DNA from: Daphnia carinata
Lineage: Eukaryota; Arthropoda; Branchiopoda; Diplostraca; Daphniidae
NCBI RefSeq assembly: GCF_022539665.2
Contig: NC_081333.1
Location: 11,840,971-11,904,970 of the forward strand
Reading direction: 5' to 3'
DNA length: 64,000 nucleotides
This document shows positions 20,301 to 31,287 of the stretch, piece by piece; the stretch's first letter is position 1; each line of letters opens with the position of its first letter. The position numbers and the translations under genes were made by a program. The notes beneath the pieces are model-generated. The model was not told the DNA's origin, ran no database searches, and saw only the letters and a list, made by a program, of their open reading frames with translations.

Positions 20301-22547
20301 ATGAAATGTGTTTGTGTTACACACTTCGTTTATTTCCCGTACAGGTTGAGAGGGAAAGCACCAATGGCTGGGCTAATAGTAGAATAATAAAAAAAAAAAA
20401 ATTAAATACAAAATAGTAATAAAAAAAAAAAAAAGAGCTTCATTAGTGACGCAATTGAACCTGTAACGCGGTCAGGCGGTGGCAAAATGTCCTCCCGCTT
20501 CTAAAATTTGAAATAAATACAAGTATTTTTTTTTACTGTAAACTATAGACGCATTTCACACGCTGCGAACTGCGACTCGATCGCAGGACATTAGTTTTAT
20601 ATCCTTTTCCTACAATTTTTTTGTTTTGTTTTTTCTATCGAAGGGAAAAACTATTAAAATAAACAAAGTACATACCTTCCAACCCTTTGTCGATGATGCG
20701 CGTTCAGGTGCGAAATCTGAAAATAAAAAAAACATTTTCGTCGCACGCACGGCGGACGCCGATAGGTCCGTGGCTGGTTGATCTATTGTGCGTAGTGATG
20801 GCAGCGTATAATTCTGATGCAACGCACCTTTTAATGGCCTAATAACACGAACCTATATAACCAATGAAATGAATGGAAAATGCACCGAAGCCAATTCATT
20901 CTGGATTTCATTTTCCATCGCCAATTTTGAGGGTCGAGGACGCAAGTTTTCGTTCCACTGCGCGGTACAATGTCGGTCATTTCTCCGGTAACCGCGATTC
21001 GCTTCCTAATTGCTATTCAGAACCCCATGTTAAAAAAAAATATTTAATAATAAAAAAAAAAAAAAAAAAAGAAAAGAATAAAGGCATGAATTGCGGAGTC
21101 AAGGATACGATCGGAATGTTTCGTTTCCCCAACTTGTCTTTGGAGGGATGAAAAACAGTGCCAAACAAGTTTTGATGTGCGTGCGTGAGTATCTCTGCTT
21201 TTTGCGGCCAAAAAGAAATCAAGTGGGCGTGTTTCACGCGGAACGCGAAGAAAGAAACTCTTTGTGGTGCTCGCATAAATGATGGCAGCGAGGAGAAAGA
21301 GCCTGCGATCGGAAATGATAAATGGAATAAAATCCTTAAAGCGATTTGAGTCGTTGAGTTCGTTTCCGAGAAAAAAGTATGTCGATGGAAACAAACGGAA
21401 TGAATTAGCGATTTTTTTTTACAGGCAAATTGCCCACGACCCATCGGCACGAAACCGTTGGCAAAATTAGAAACCAACAGGTTTTTTTTTGTTGTTGTTA
21501 AACACACTTAGAGATCGGATTAAAGTGTGATAGATTCACAATATGCAAAATACGTAACCCGAAAGACAACTAGACGGATCCCGTTTGTTTCACTTACAAT
21601 TAACAGATTCCGGGCACTACTGCAGACCGTGAGGAGGGTTTGAAAACAACGAAAACGAGAAGAACAAACTCGAAAATGACTGTGGGCTTCATTCTTCTTT
21701 AACGTTTTCCACAAATTTTTTGGGGAAAAACGTTCAAACGTGCTGTGTGGTCTTTCTTGTTTTTGTTTTGTCCAGTGGCTAAATGTCTAGTCGCCTCGTA
21801 CCTGATACGTGTAGACACTCATCAGCGTTAGCAAAAGAAGGAGAAAAAGATCAGAGGTGGAGGGCAATGGAGACGGGTCTATGTGAGGTAGCCAGTTCAC
21901 CCCGCCCTTTCGTGTTATGACTTTGTAGACGAGCAGTATTTTCTCTGGGACGATAAAAAGAAAAGAAATGTTTAACACGGCAACGGTCGAATTCTAAATA
22001 GATATCATTTTTGCTTTGTTTCGTTGGAAAAACAACGAAAAAGCTAGTCATAAATGGACGAAGCAATCACGCAAATCGTTCCTCAACTTCCGAGGGGAGC
22101 CATTCTCCGCTGTGTGTTTGTGTGTGTGTGTGGTTGTGTTCGACTAAATACGAGTTGAATAATTTAGGCATTTTATTTTTATTGAGGTGGAAAGAAAAAA
22201 AAAAACAAGAAACAAGAGCAAAATTGTAATAATTGCTCAGTTAAGCAAATAACATCCAGATTTGGGTATTTCTCTTTTTTTTTTTGTTTGGTTTAAAACA
22301 TAGAAGCCACATGTGTTATAAATTACAATCATTTCTTTTTTGACTAGAAAATAAATTGGAGACGTGGGGGGAATCAAGCCAAAACAGGCGGAGTTGATTG
22401 CGTGAATAATAATAACAGTTTTAATGGATCATTTTTTTTTTTGAAAAAAAAAAAAAAAGAATACCTCCCCCTCACCATTTGCGAAAAGAACCATCGTTCA
22501 TGTTGACTCTTACTCATCAGCATCCCAGTAATTTCAATTCTAACGGG
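6571..22547. other. Long gene-free region, homopolymer-rich
   Basis: No gene could be supported on either strand. Candidate frames are short, lack recognisable domains and often run through poly-A/T tracts. Contents are repeated A/T runs (for example T19 near 13582-13600 and A19 near 18582-18600), a (TA)14 microsatellite at 11330-11358 and ordinary AT-rich sequence. It lies on the 3' side of the Atonal-family gene. Proneural genes in insects often have large enhancer-bearing flanks, so a regulatory role is plausible but is inference only. Confidence 0.55.
11330..11358. repeat. (TA)14 microsatellite
   Basis: Pure alternating TA over 29 nt, flanked by GTACGTATG on the left and GTATATAAATAG on the right. 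Likely length-variable between individuals. Confidence 0.9.
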
Positions 22548-23351
22548 TCAGTGATGCTTGACCAGTTCGTGGAGGGCGTTGATGTAGGTCTGGGCCATCT
22601 GGAGTGTTTCGAATTTCGAAAGCTTGCGGTCGCTACCCAAAGAGGGTACGACCTCGCGCAATTTCTCGAAGGCATCGTTGAGACTGTTCATGCGTCGACG
22701 TTCTCGGGCGTTGGCCGCTGTCCGTCTCTTCTTCATGACTTCGACGGGGGGAGGAGTAGTGGAAGTGGCCCCTCCGTTATTGCCCTCACCTCCGCCGACT
22801 GATCTTTTGCTCCGTGAACTGCTGGATTGTTGTTGGGCGTTGACTGCTGTTTTTTTGGAACTCTTCCTGCGGCCAGTTGGGGCCACGCCGGGCTCGACTT
22901 TGACGCACGGGGATTCCACGGTGGCCGCAACCTCAGGTCGCGGTGGCTTCCACGATTCGTGATCGGATAGCGGTCGAACAGCTTCGGATAGTTGCTGGAT
23001 TGAGCATTTGGCTGCGTCCACACGTTCGTCGAACGCGGACGCCCCGTTGATTGAATGGTTGCGAACGATGGTCAGCTGAGCGAAATTTGATGAACCGCTT
23101 GAATAGCCGCGAGGTGAATCACCTCCAGCGTCGGTATTGACGCAATCAGAAATGGCGATGGATGCGTGAGACAGTGGGAACGATTGATGGATAACTGATG
23201 CAGGCGTACGGTAGATATTCTCTTCGCCCATGTATCCACAACTGGGTAAATTAGGTGTACTGTAATAAGGCAGTTCGTCTGACAGCAGAAAATGTGCACT
23301 TTCGCCAGGTAGGACGGCTTCATCTCCCGGATAAAACAAACGCTCAGACAT
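22548..23351 (-). CDS. Atonal-family proneural bHLH transcription factor (ato/amos type)
   Basis: A single-exon frame of 267 codons. The C-terminal 61 residues (about 207-267) form a basic helix-loop-helix domain: basic region ANARERRRM, helix 1 [17 protein letters not shown], loop [10 protein letters not shown], helix 2 [16 protein letters not shown]. The chain ends three residues after helix 2, as in insect Atonal. The ANARERRR basic region and the [14 protein letters not shown] helix 2 are diagnostic of the Atonal group. NSLNDAF resembles Amos and several insect Atonal proteins, so the exact paralogue (ato, amos or cato) is not settled. Family members are nuclear; they pair with the Daughterless E-protein, bind E-boxes and specify sensory-organ or photoreceptor precursors. 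The N-terminal 200 residues are low-complexity (Ser, Gly, Thr/Pro) with a Lys/Arg patch. The start is preceded by GGGAA (A at -3). It has no close neighbours. Confidence 0.9.
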   Translation of the reverse strand: MSERLFYPGDEAVLPGESAHFLLSDELPYYSTPNLPSCGYMGEENIYRTPASVIHQSFPLSHASIAISDCVNTDAGGDSPRGYSSGSSNFAQLTIVRNHSINGASAFDERVDAAKCSIQQLSEAVRPLSDHESWKPPRPEVAATVESPCVKVEPGVAPTGRRKSSKKTAVNAQQQSSSSRSKRSVGGGEGNNGGATSTTPPPVEVMKKRRTAANARERRRMNSLNDAFEKLREVVPSLGSDRKLSKFETLQMAQTYINALHELVKHH

Positions 23352-24374
23352 TTCCCGTCCAAATTGTCAAAAGAACCAAACCAAATTTTGTTTTTAAGAT
23401 AACGACGGACACTAGGCGAAGCAAATGTTGGCGCACGGGAGAAAAAAAAAACAAACTGCCAAAATCAGGGGAGCTGTTTTTTGCGACAATCCGTCCGGTA
23501 GTAGAGTCCACCATAAAGTCCGACTAGTTGGAGCATTGACACCTGGGCTAACGTTGTATGCCCAGCGTATAGATATAATAACGAACCAAAATTGAAAAAA
23601 AAAAACAAAAAAAAACACTCTTTATTTTTCTCTTCCTCATTTCCTCCGTTGAAGAGCCGCCCTGTTTTTTTTTTGTTTCGTTTTTGCTTACCTTTTCGCT
23701 GTAAGACGTTTTTAGAAAATTTCGAAAATAAAAAATAGCAAGAAGCGCTACCAGCAGCACATGGACGCCCCCTTTTGTCCCCTCCACTACCGATTGCTCA
23801 GCTGAGACAAGGTCTAGTCACGTGATTCGGTCACTGGCCAACCGTGCACCTTGAAAGAAGAAGCAAAAAAAAGACACGAAAGAACAGGTCCCACATTCTC
23901 TCTCCGCCTATACAATTCGGAAACGATCCGCGGCCGCCAACGAGACGGTTAACGATCCGCAATAATTGTTGGCATTCCGTTTTTCAACGCTATTTGTTTT
24001 TTTGTTTGTTTTTTTTTTGCGTTCCTTCGCTTCTTCCCCGTTTGACTACGAAACAAAATTTCTCTTGTTTTGATCACGCAAAAAAATGCTGTTGGCTTCC
24101 CCCCTTTTGTTTTGCGCGTCGCCCAACGCTATCCTCCGCCCAATGCTGGAAGACGCTTACGGAAGCCACTGACCTGATTGAGCTTCAACCATGGATACAG
24201 GGAACCTCTTCTTATGTTTTTCTTTTTTCCCATTTTTTATTTTTGGCTTTTGTTTTGGTCATTTCGGTTCCTCGTTTTTTTTTTTCCTTTCCCAGTGTTT
24301 TAAAAACCATCCACCGAAGTATATAATACGATATAGGAAAAGAAAACTCATTCGACTGTGGAAGCACACACACG

Positions 24375-24398
24375 CACACACACACGGGTGTGTGTGTG
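24375..24398. repeat. AC/GT inverted repeat (hairpin)
   Basis: Eleven nucleotides of CA repeat (24375-24385) are followed by a 2-nt GG loop and eleven nucleotides of TG repeat (24388-24398), a perfect inverted repeat inside a longer CA/TG microsatellite. Confidence 0.85.
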
Positions 24399-27300
24399 TT
24401 ATAGGAAAAAAAGGGGAGGTCTGGATTGTTTTTTTTTTTTTTCTTTTCACCGAGGATGTCCTTCTAACTATATAGGGTGGCTTGAGGTGATATCGAATCC
24501 CACGCGTTTTGTTGTGGGCTCCGCCTCTTCGACGGGAAAATGCTATATGATTTTGAATCTGGATTTTTTAGTTGTTTTTTTTTTTCTTTTTCATGGTTGT
24601 TGTTGTTGTTTCTCTCGTTTCCTCCTCTCTTTCGGTGGCGATGGGAGGGAAAGGTTTTCTTTTTTATCCTTCATAGTGTGTATTATTGTTTTGTTTTTTC
24701 CTCCTTCAAGGTGGGGCCGTTCCACTTTGGAATTACTTGCGGTTTTCTGTTTTTTTTTTTTTTATTATTCGGGATTTTAATCTTTGGCTATATAGCGAGT
24801 TGGGTGAACCTAACTGAAACAGGGTGTATATGTTTAATAGATAAGAATCAAACACCATTACCGTCATGATATGTTGGTTTAATGGCGGGAACCTTTTTCT
24901 TTTTAAACATGGCCAGCAATTATCAAACGTGTCCAGCTTTTATTATTCTACTATGCTGTGCATAACTCACAGCGAATCTTGTCTCAAATGTCAAATTGAA
25001 GAAGATTAAAAACACACGACTGTTATGTATGCATATATTTTTGTGGGGACAGAGACAGCATTGGTGTCTTAGTAAAATAGCATTGCGTCCGGAGCACAAC
25101 AGGGAACGAATGGATGTTACATGGTCAGGCAAAAAGGAAGAAAGATCAGGGCTAAAGACCTTCTTCTTTGACGAGGCTGTTTTGATATTATGAATTGGCT
25201 TTTTAGATCGTTTCGTTTCGGCTTTTCTTCCTTTTTTTATTATTTTTTTTTTTTTGCTTGATGATGCTGACTCAAAGAATCTCATTCTGTCAGATTCTTG
25301 CATGCATATTTCGCCTCTATTATTAAGTACATAATGAGAGAGAGAGAGAAGGAAGGGACCATCTGCCGTTTTTAAGTGCTGGAGGAAACACCGGTTGTGT
25401 TTGCATTTGTATAGTAGATTCATTTCTTTCGTCACTGGGGCTGGTTGTTAGGCAAAACACACGACCTGTGCCTGCTGCCAAAGTCCAGAAGCAAGTTTGC
25501 AGGCTAAATATTTGTTTATAAAATAATAAATTTTTTCGTTTTTTTTTTTTGCTACAAATAATTTAGCGTCACTTTGCCGCTAGATGGTCATCGCTCTCTT
25601 TGCTACTTTGTGTGTCATCCATCAAACAAGCCCGAAACTGGTCCACCTCTTTTTTATTTTGGAAAATTTCCATCATCCAATTACCCGCCTATGTGGAGCT
25701 GAGGAATAGAGAACCTAAATTGATAAAAAGACGTGTATAGAAGTCTAGGACTCGTGCTCTCTCACGAAAAGAAAACAAAATTTGACAAACAACGACGTTT
25801 AAGCTATTAAATCACGTTTTTTTAAATATGCGAGGCTTCCCTTTTTAGGCTATTTGCAGTCAGGTAGCTACACGGACAGAAGCCAACAAGTGCCGTAAGT
25901 GGAAACTCTTGGGTGCTCGTTATTAAAGCTATTTACGATGTTAAGTAGTGCAGCGTGAGTAAGTTGTACGTGCCCCACGTCCATCTGCGATACGCATTAT
26001 GGTGATTACATATTGTGTGTTGCAGGGTGACATTTCTGAACGATACGAAACGTTTTCTTTCTACCTACCTGTCTGCCTCTACAAGTCAAACAGGTGTGTA
26101 TTCTAATTCACATCAGTTGAATATTCATTGTCCTTTTATTCGCTGATTACTTGTTCTTTATATTGACGCATCTAAGCACTCAATGAAAAGACAATGTCTC
26201 CTGCTGTACATTCAAGTCTAACGTCACATCCGACCGAATTTTTAGCTGAAACAAAGACATGGTTGTAAATGACTGTATGAAAATAGACCCGAAAGCACGA
26301 TGGCACGCTGTATGAAACTAAAGAGGAAAACAGTTGCAGTTGGGGACAAAATTTTATTGAGATTTGCGAACCTTGACGTAAGTTTGATTGAGGAAACGTT
26401 TCGCTCAATCGATGAAGCCGCAGAACTTATCTACTTGCACTGTTGTAATCATGTCCGCGTGTGTTCCACACAAATCCAATAACCAAAGAAAAGGAACTGG
26501 TGACCAAACAGGATGATACGCTCCGAGGATATTGAGTACAATCGACTCATGCGGTTGGAGCTTCTTCAACGGCACATCGAAAAATTGTGATTATGTTTTG
26601 CCACCCAAGGACGATTGAATCATAGTCCCGGCCAACCGTTTTGTGGTCTACTGCCATCTTCTTTTGTCTGTCGCTTATGACTTGACTCTTTATCACAACT
26701 GTACCTGCAAACTCATCAACATACTTTTCATCCTTCTAGCCGGCCAAGTAGGATTGTGGTCGTGGATATTGTCCGCATGGAATCGAATCAAAATTACCGC
26801 GGTACCGTACGCAATACCGAATCTGATGAGCATCTTTGATTCGAATGCAAGCGACCACCCAAGGACGGTTGAGTAATGCCATTGCCACACTGTGTAGAAA
26901 TACCAAGATGTAAACTCGTCACGAACAAGAGCTTTGGTTTTTACCGTACAAAGGCGGATGAGCGGACAAAGCGGATAATCCGGGATCATCCCCGGAATGT
27001 GTATCGACTTTAATCCTCCACGTATGTTTTAATTTTTATTTCTGATTTTAGTTATTGGTATAAAACATCATTTTTCGTTACGCGCATGTTTTCGCTTTTT
27101 GTTTTCTTTTCTTCCAACGACATTTGAGCCATGGAATGTCGTTGTAATCACGCAGATCCCACTATTTAACGCCTCAAAAGCGCAACGTGAATGCGTGCGT
27201 GCTATACTGTGCCGGAGCAATGTCCTTCCCGTTTCGATGCGTCTCATTAACCATTGCATTTCAAACTGCCGATACAAAGTTTGTGCCCGTGCAAAAAAAA

Positions 27301-27814
27301 AAAAAAACTAGCGCCATTCCATTAAGGAAAAAAAACGGCAACACAAATCGGTTAAGTCCATTGCCATTGTCCTTTTTAATTTTTTCCCTGCATAAATAGC
27401 ACCGTTTTAGTTTTTGTTAGTAATTTCTTTTAAGAAAAGATTTGAAACTTTTACCCTTACTCGTACATGACTTTCTTTCTTATCCAAACCGCTGAATGGA
27501 TAATATTTACGACATATGTTGAATAATATGAATGCCTTGTTTCATCTACCTGTGTACCTTTTCTTTGTTTTCCCATCTTTTTACAAAACCTTGTGATGTT
27601 TATCGAAAACACAATGTCTTACTTGCGATGAAGCGCATCCCTTCTGCTCGACAATGTACGTTTCACTCACGAAAAACTTTGAGTGGCTTTCATAAAACCT
27701 GCTTTTCATGATATTCATCCATGCTGATATACGAACATATTGAAAACGTAACGTCTTTCAAACCTCATGGTACTACCTAGTTTTCTTCATCTGCAGTCAT
27801 AATTGGGAGCCATA

Positions 27815-27841
27815 AAGGTACATTATGCCATAATGTACCTT
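27815..27841. repeat. 27-bp near-perfect palindrome
   Basis: Arms of 13 bp (AAGGTACATTATG and its reverse complement) flank a single central C. It could be a dimeric transcription-factor site, a cruciform, or the footprint of a mobile element. No neighbouring gene explains it. Confidence 0.8.
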
Positions 27842-30800
27842 GGTTGTGATTGTGAAATAATTATCTTTGTACATAGCTTGTTCCAAGTCACGTCACATTG
27901 GAATGGACGAGTCAACTCAAAGACCAAACGACAGGTTTCTTTTACAATCGGTCTATTGACATCGATATTGATTTCCGTTTCGAAAGCTGTCTTCATTCAT
28001 ACAAACAAGTCAAAACATTTTTAGACTTGCTCTTTCGAGTTGCAACCGTCCTGCATGCCGGTTAGCTATCATGTGGAACTTGTAGTGGAAAAAAAAGGCA
28101 AATAATCCACGACTCATTCGACACAAAAGAGCATAGATTTAATTCTTTTAAAATAAAACGATTTGCGTAACGCAAAGTCGATTTAAATTTCATGTTGCCT
28201 CTGACGATAATTGGAAAGTGCGATGTGCCGTTTCGTGAAAAGACTGCCGCGAAAATCTTTATCGCACTTTCACGGGGAATTGTACGTGTCTAGACACGAC
28301 ATAACAGACGGCCGGGCCTTTCAGTTTGTTACAAATTGTTATAAAGCTACCCGAAAAAAAGAAGACTATCAGTCGGTGGGTACATCCTTCGTCGCGTAAA
28401 AATTGCAACTCAAAATGTCTTTTGTCAAAGTACAATAGAGCGAACGCGTACAAGATGGTTACACGCGTGACGAAATTTACCTGTTGCTGCTGACGATCCA
28501 CTTGTTAAACTTGTACGTTATTGTTAATGGTGGCAAAATCACTCACAACAAAGGCTCTACCAACATACAGGTTAGTTTACGTTTAAGTAATGTTAAATAA
28601 ATTTTAGCGCTAAATGTTTCAATTGTACCGATTTGCATAATTTTTTTGTGTTCGAAACAATCGATGATATACATCACTAAACGTAGCTTTTAGGTTGGTG
28701 ACCCGTCGTAAAGAGGAAAGGTAAGAAACAGAAAGAACTGCCCCATCCTTGGAAATATATGGGGGGGAGTAAGTAATTTGTTAAAAGTATCTCTATAGGG
28801 GAACAGGTGAGATAATCTACCAAACCTGATAGAAAAGCTTTCAAGGACAACGGTTTTCAGAAAAGTTCAACGAATCTCATCAAAAAAGGATGAAAGCAAT
28901 AGGCCCTTGGCAAAAGCTCACCAAAACGCAATCATAAAATGACAAACAACATTGCACAATAACTACGATTCACGAAATGAGATGAGCAATGACTTGAATG
29001 TTTCCAAGTGTTTTCAATTTTTATACATCGCAAAATGAAAAGAGGCTGTGATGCAGAAGGTAAAGATTCAAATCCCGTTAAAATTTTCACAAATTATTTT
29101 ACCCTTATTATACATTTTAAGGTTTAAGTGGAGAGTTATATGCTATACAGCGTATATCCGTAGGTGCGACGATGGACTAATTTGTGGACATCACGAAAAG
29201 GGGCAATCCTATTTTTACTACTAGGATAATATGTCACTAAAAGCTAAATAAATTCGTTCCGGTCTGTACAGTAGAGATGCTGAATCAACGTAACAACTGG
29301 TGGCTAATTTGCTGAGGCTAGAAATGATAACTGTCCTAAGGTTGATGTCATTGCAAATAGAAAAGCAAACGCATATAGCGTAGCGAATAGATAAATTTAT
29401 TTGATGAAGCCCAGAAAAATGTGAAAAAGGTATAATGGTAAAGAAGAGAACATTACAACTGGACCGAAAGACTAGCGCAGTTGACTGTCCCCCTTTGATT
29501 AATAACTACGAAATTCTTTTGCTTATGGAACAGCATTACAAGAGTTGAATTGAATCCACTGAGGCGTTATGACATTAGAAATAGTGAGATGGCTGCATGA
29601 TAAAGCCAGAGGAACACCACCTTCTTGACGTCATTCGCTAGTGGGCATTACGTAAAGTGCATTTTGAATATCGAAATCAACGAGGCATGTCAGCTTCCCC
29701 CAATGCGTTGGCGTGCAGTGCCTACGAAAAAAAAAAAATTTCTTTTGTTGATTCCCGAAGTTCGCTCAACATCGCGGTAACTAACGGATTTTGGCAAAAT
29801 GTGACGCAAAAATAACGTGCTCGCATTTTGTGACTGTGTGACGTGCACTCGAAGTTTTCGTGACCGTATTGTTGATAGAAACTTGAGGGAATGACACCGT
29901 TTCAGCAAACACGGAGAGACATTAACTCAAAATAAACACCCAAATAACAAACGCAGAACGTGGTAAGCTGTAATTTAAATTTTTATTCAAAAAACGTTTG
30001 TATTTCTAGTGTTGAAAATGATGACACGGCATTTTCAACATTTTCCCAGCGTTTTCGGTCGGAAATTATACGCTTTCCGGAATCTGTCCAAGGATCTCTT
30101 TCGCGGTTCAAACGGAAGACTCCTCTTCGTTCACGTTGACTCAACCGCTACCACCGTACTTAACCACTAAATTATATAGAGGGGGAAAAATGACATTGTA
30201 AAGACATTTTATTTCTAATGGATTTTCGTCATATTGCGTCAGTCATGTCGCAGATCAGTAAAGACGATAAACTGTCTCGTTATCCACCATTTTGATTGAA
30301 CTCGTTGATACATTCATCACAAGACCACAGACTGGCGGAAATTTCAATAAAAGACGAATGTAGCTATCATGTAAAGCTTTGAGAAGAATCTGCCTACCTC
30401 ATGCGCATCAGGTAATCAATACGACCCAAGTGACTTCCTTTTTCCAGATTTATTCTTTTTGAACTTGTAAAAAATAAAATACAATATGATTCCACACAGA
30501 AAGTTGTACTGCCAGAGTGAAAAAGAGCCAATTAAAATCATTGCAACGCAGATTTACATTCAGTCGTTCCAATAACAACCCGCAAAACTGAGTTCCATTT
30601 GGAATCAAAGGAGAATGGGAATTGACGTCACTGAGTTGCTTTCGTAAAGACTACAAATGTTACACACCCACTACAAAATCTGATTCGTCCTGTAGTCTAC
30701 CGTCAACTTCTTAGGCACGGCTGCGCTGGGTAGGTAACTAAGATAATATCGCAGTCCATGTGATCGAGGTAATCCACGCATCGCTACCTTGCTTGCTCTC

Positions 30801-31287
30801 TGATTCAACTAGCGTTACATTTAAATAATTTATCAATAAATATGCACTATTTTTTATGGCAGCATTGACGAAAAGCCACGAAATGTTGCAGCGTAGCAAA
30901 AATAATCTTCTGTCATGATACTCCAAGGCAGCTGCCTCATTGAACGGAAGAAAACTTCCTGGGCCAAAAACTTATTTTTGTTTTGTTTTTTATTTTTGTT
31001 TAATTCGTATTCGACGTTGTCACTAGCATGGTTGTTACAGATGCGGATCACAGCAAAGGAAATAAGAAATTCTTTGCGGTAAAAACTAAGATCCGCAATA
31101 ATCGATTTAAGTTGTTTGACTGATAAACTTTTCGTATCGATATCTTATGTCGTGAAAAAAAAATAATAAAAAGCAGCAGCCTGAGGACATGTACTTTTTG
31201 CTTTTTCATTGAACCTTGATGCAACCGTTTGATGGCAAAATGTCGGAAAATTAGGGCATCAAATTGTTCGTGAGCATCTCTACTAAA

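Larger units (their letters stand above)
23352..31287. other. Gene-free region between the bHLH gene and the tetraspanin
   Basis: The first part is the 5' flank of the bHLH gene. It contains E-box hexamers CAGCTG (23799-23804) and CACGTG (23819-23824) about 450 bp upstream of the start codon, which could allow autoregulation, though such hexamers occur by chance. Other contents are an AC/GT hairpin (24375-24398), a GA-repeat near 25339 and a 27-bp palindrome (27815-27841). Long A/T homopolymers become rare after about 25.6 kb. No exon or RNA gene was recognised; any 5' UTR exon of the tetraspanin would be non-coding and invisible here. Confidence 0.5.

Noticed and set aside
21013-21507. 164-codon minus-strand frame
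   Set aside because: Overlaps several other frames, ends in poly-Phe from a homopolymer, no domain.
24358-24869. Overlapping plus frames of 109-140 codons
   Set aside because: Rich in Phe from T runs and a translated CA/TG microsatellite; looks membrane-like only because of composition.
26601-26880. Two copies of CCACCCAAGGACG followed by (A/G)TTGA, about 260 bp apart
   Set aside because: The similarity does not extend clearly beyond about 20 bp, so chance or a trivial duplication is likely.
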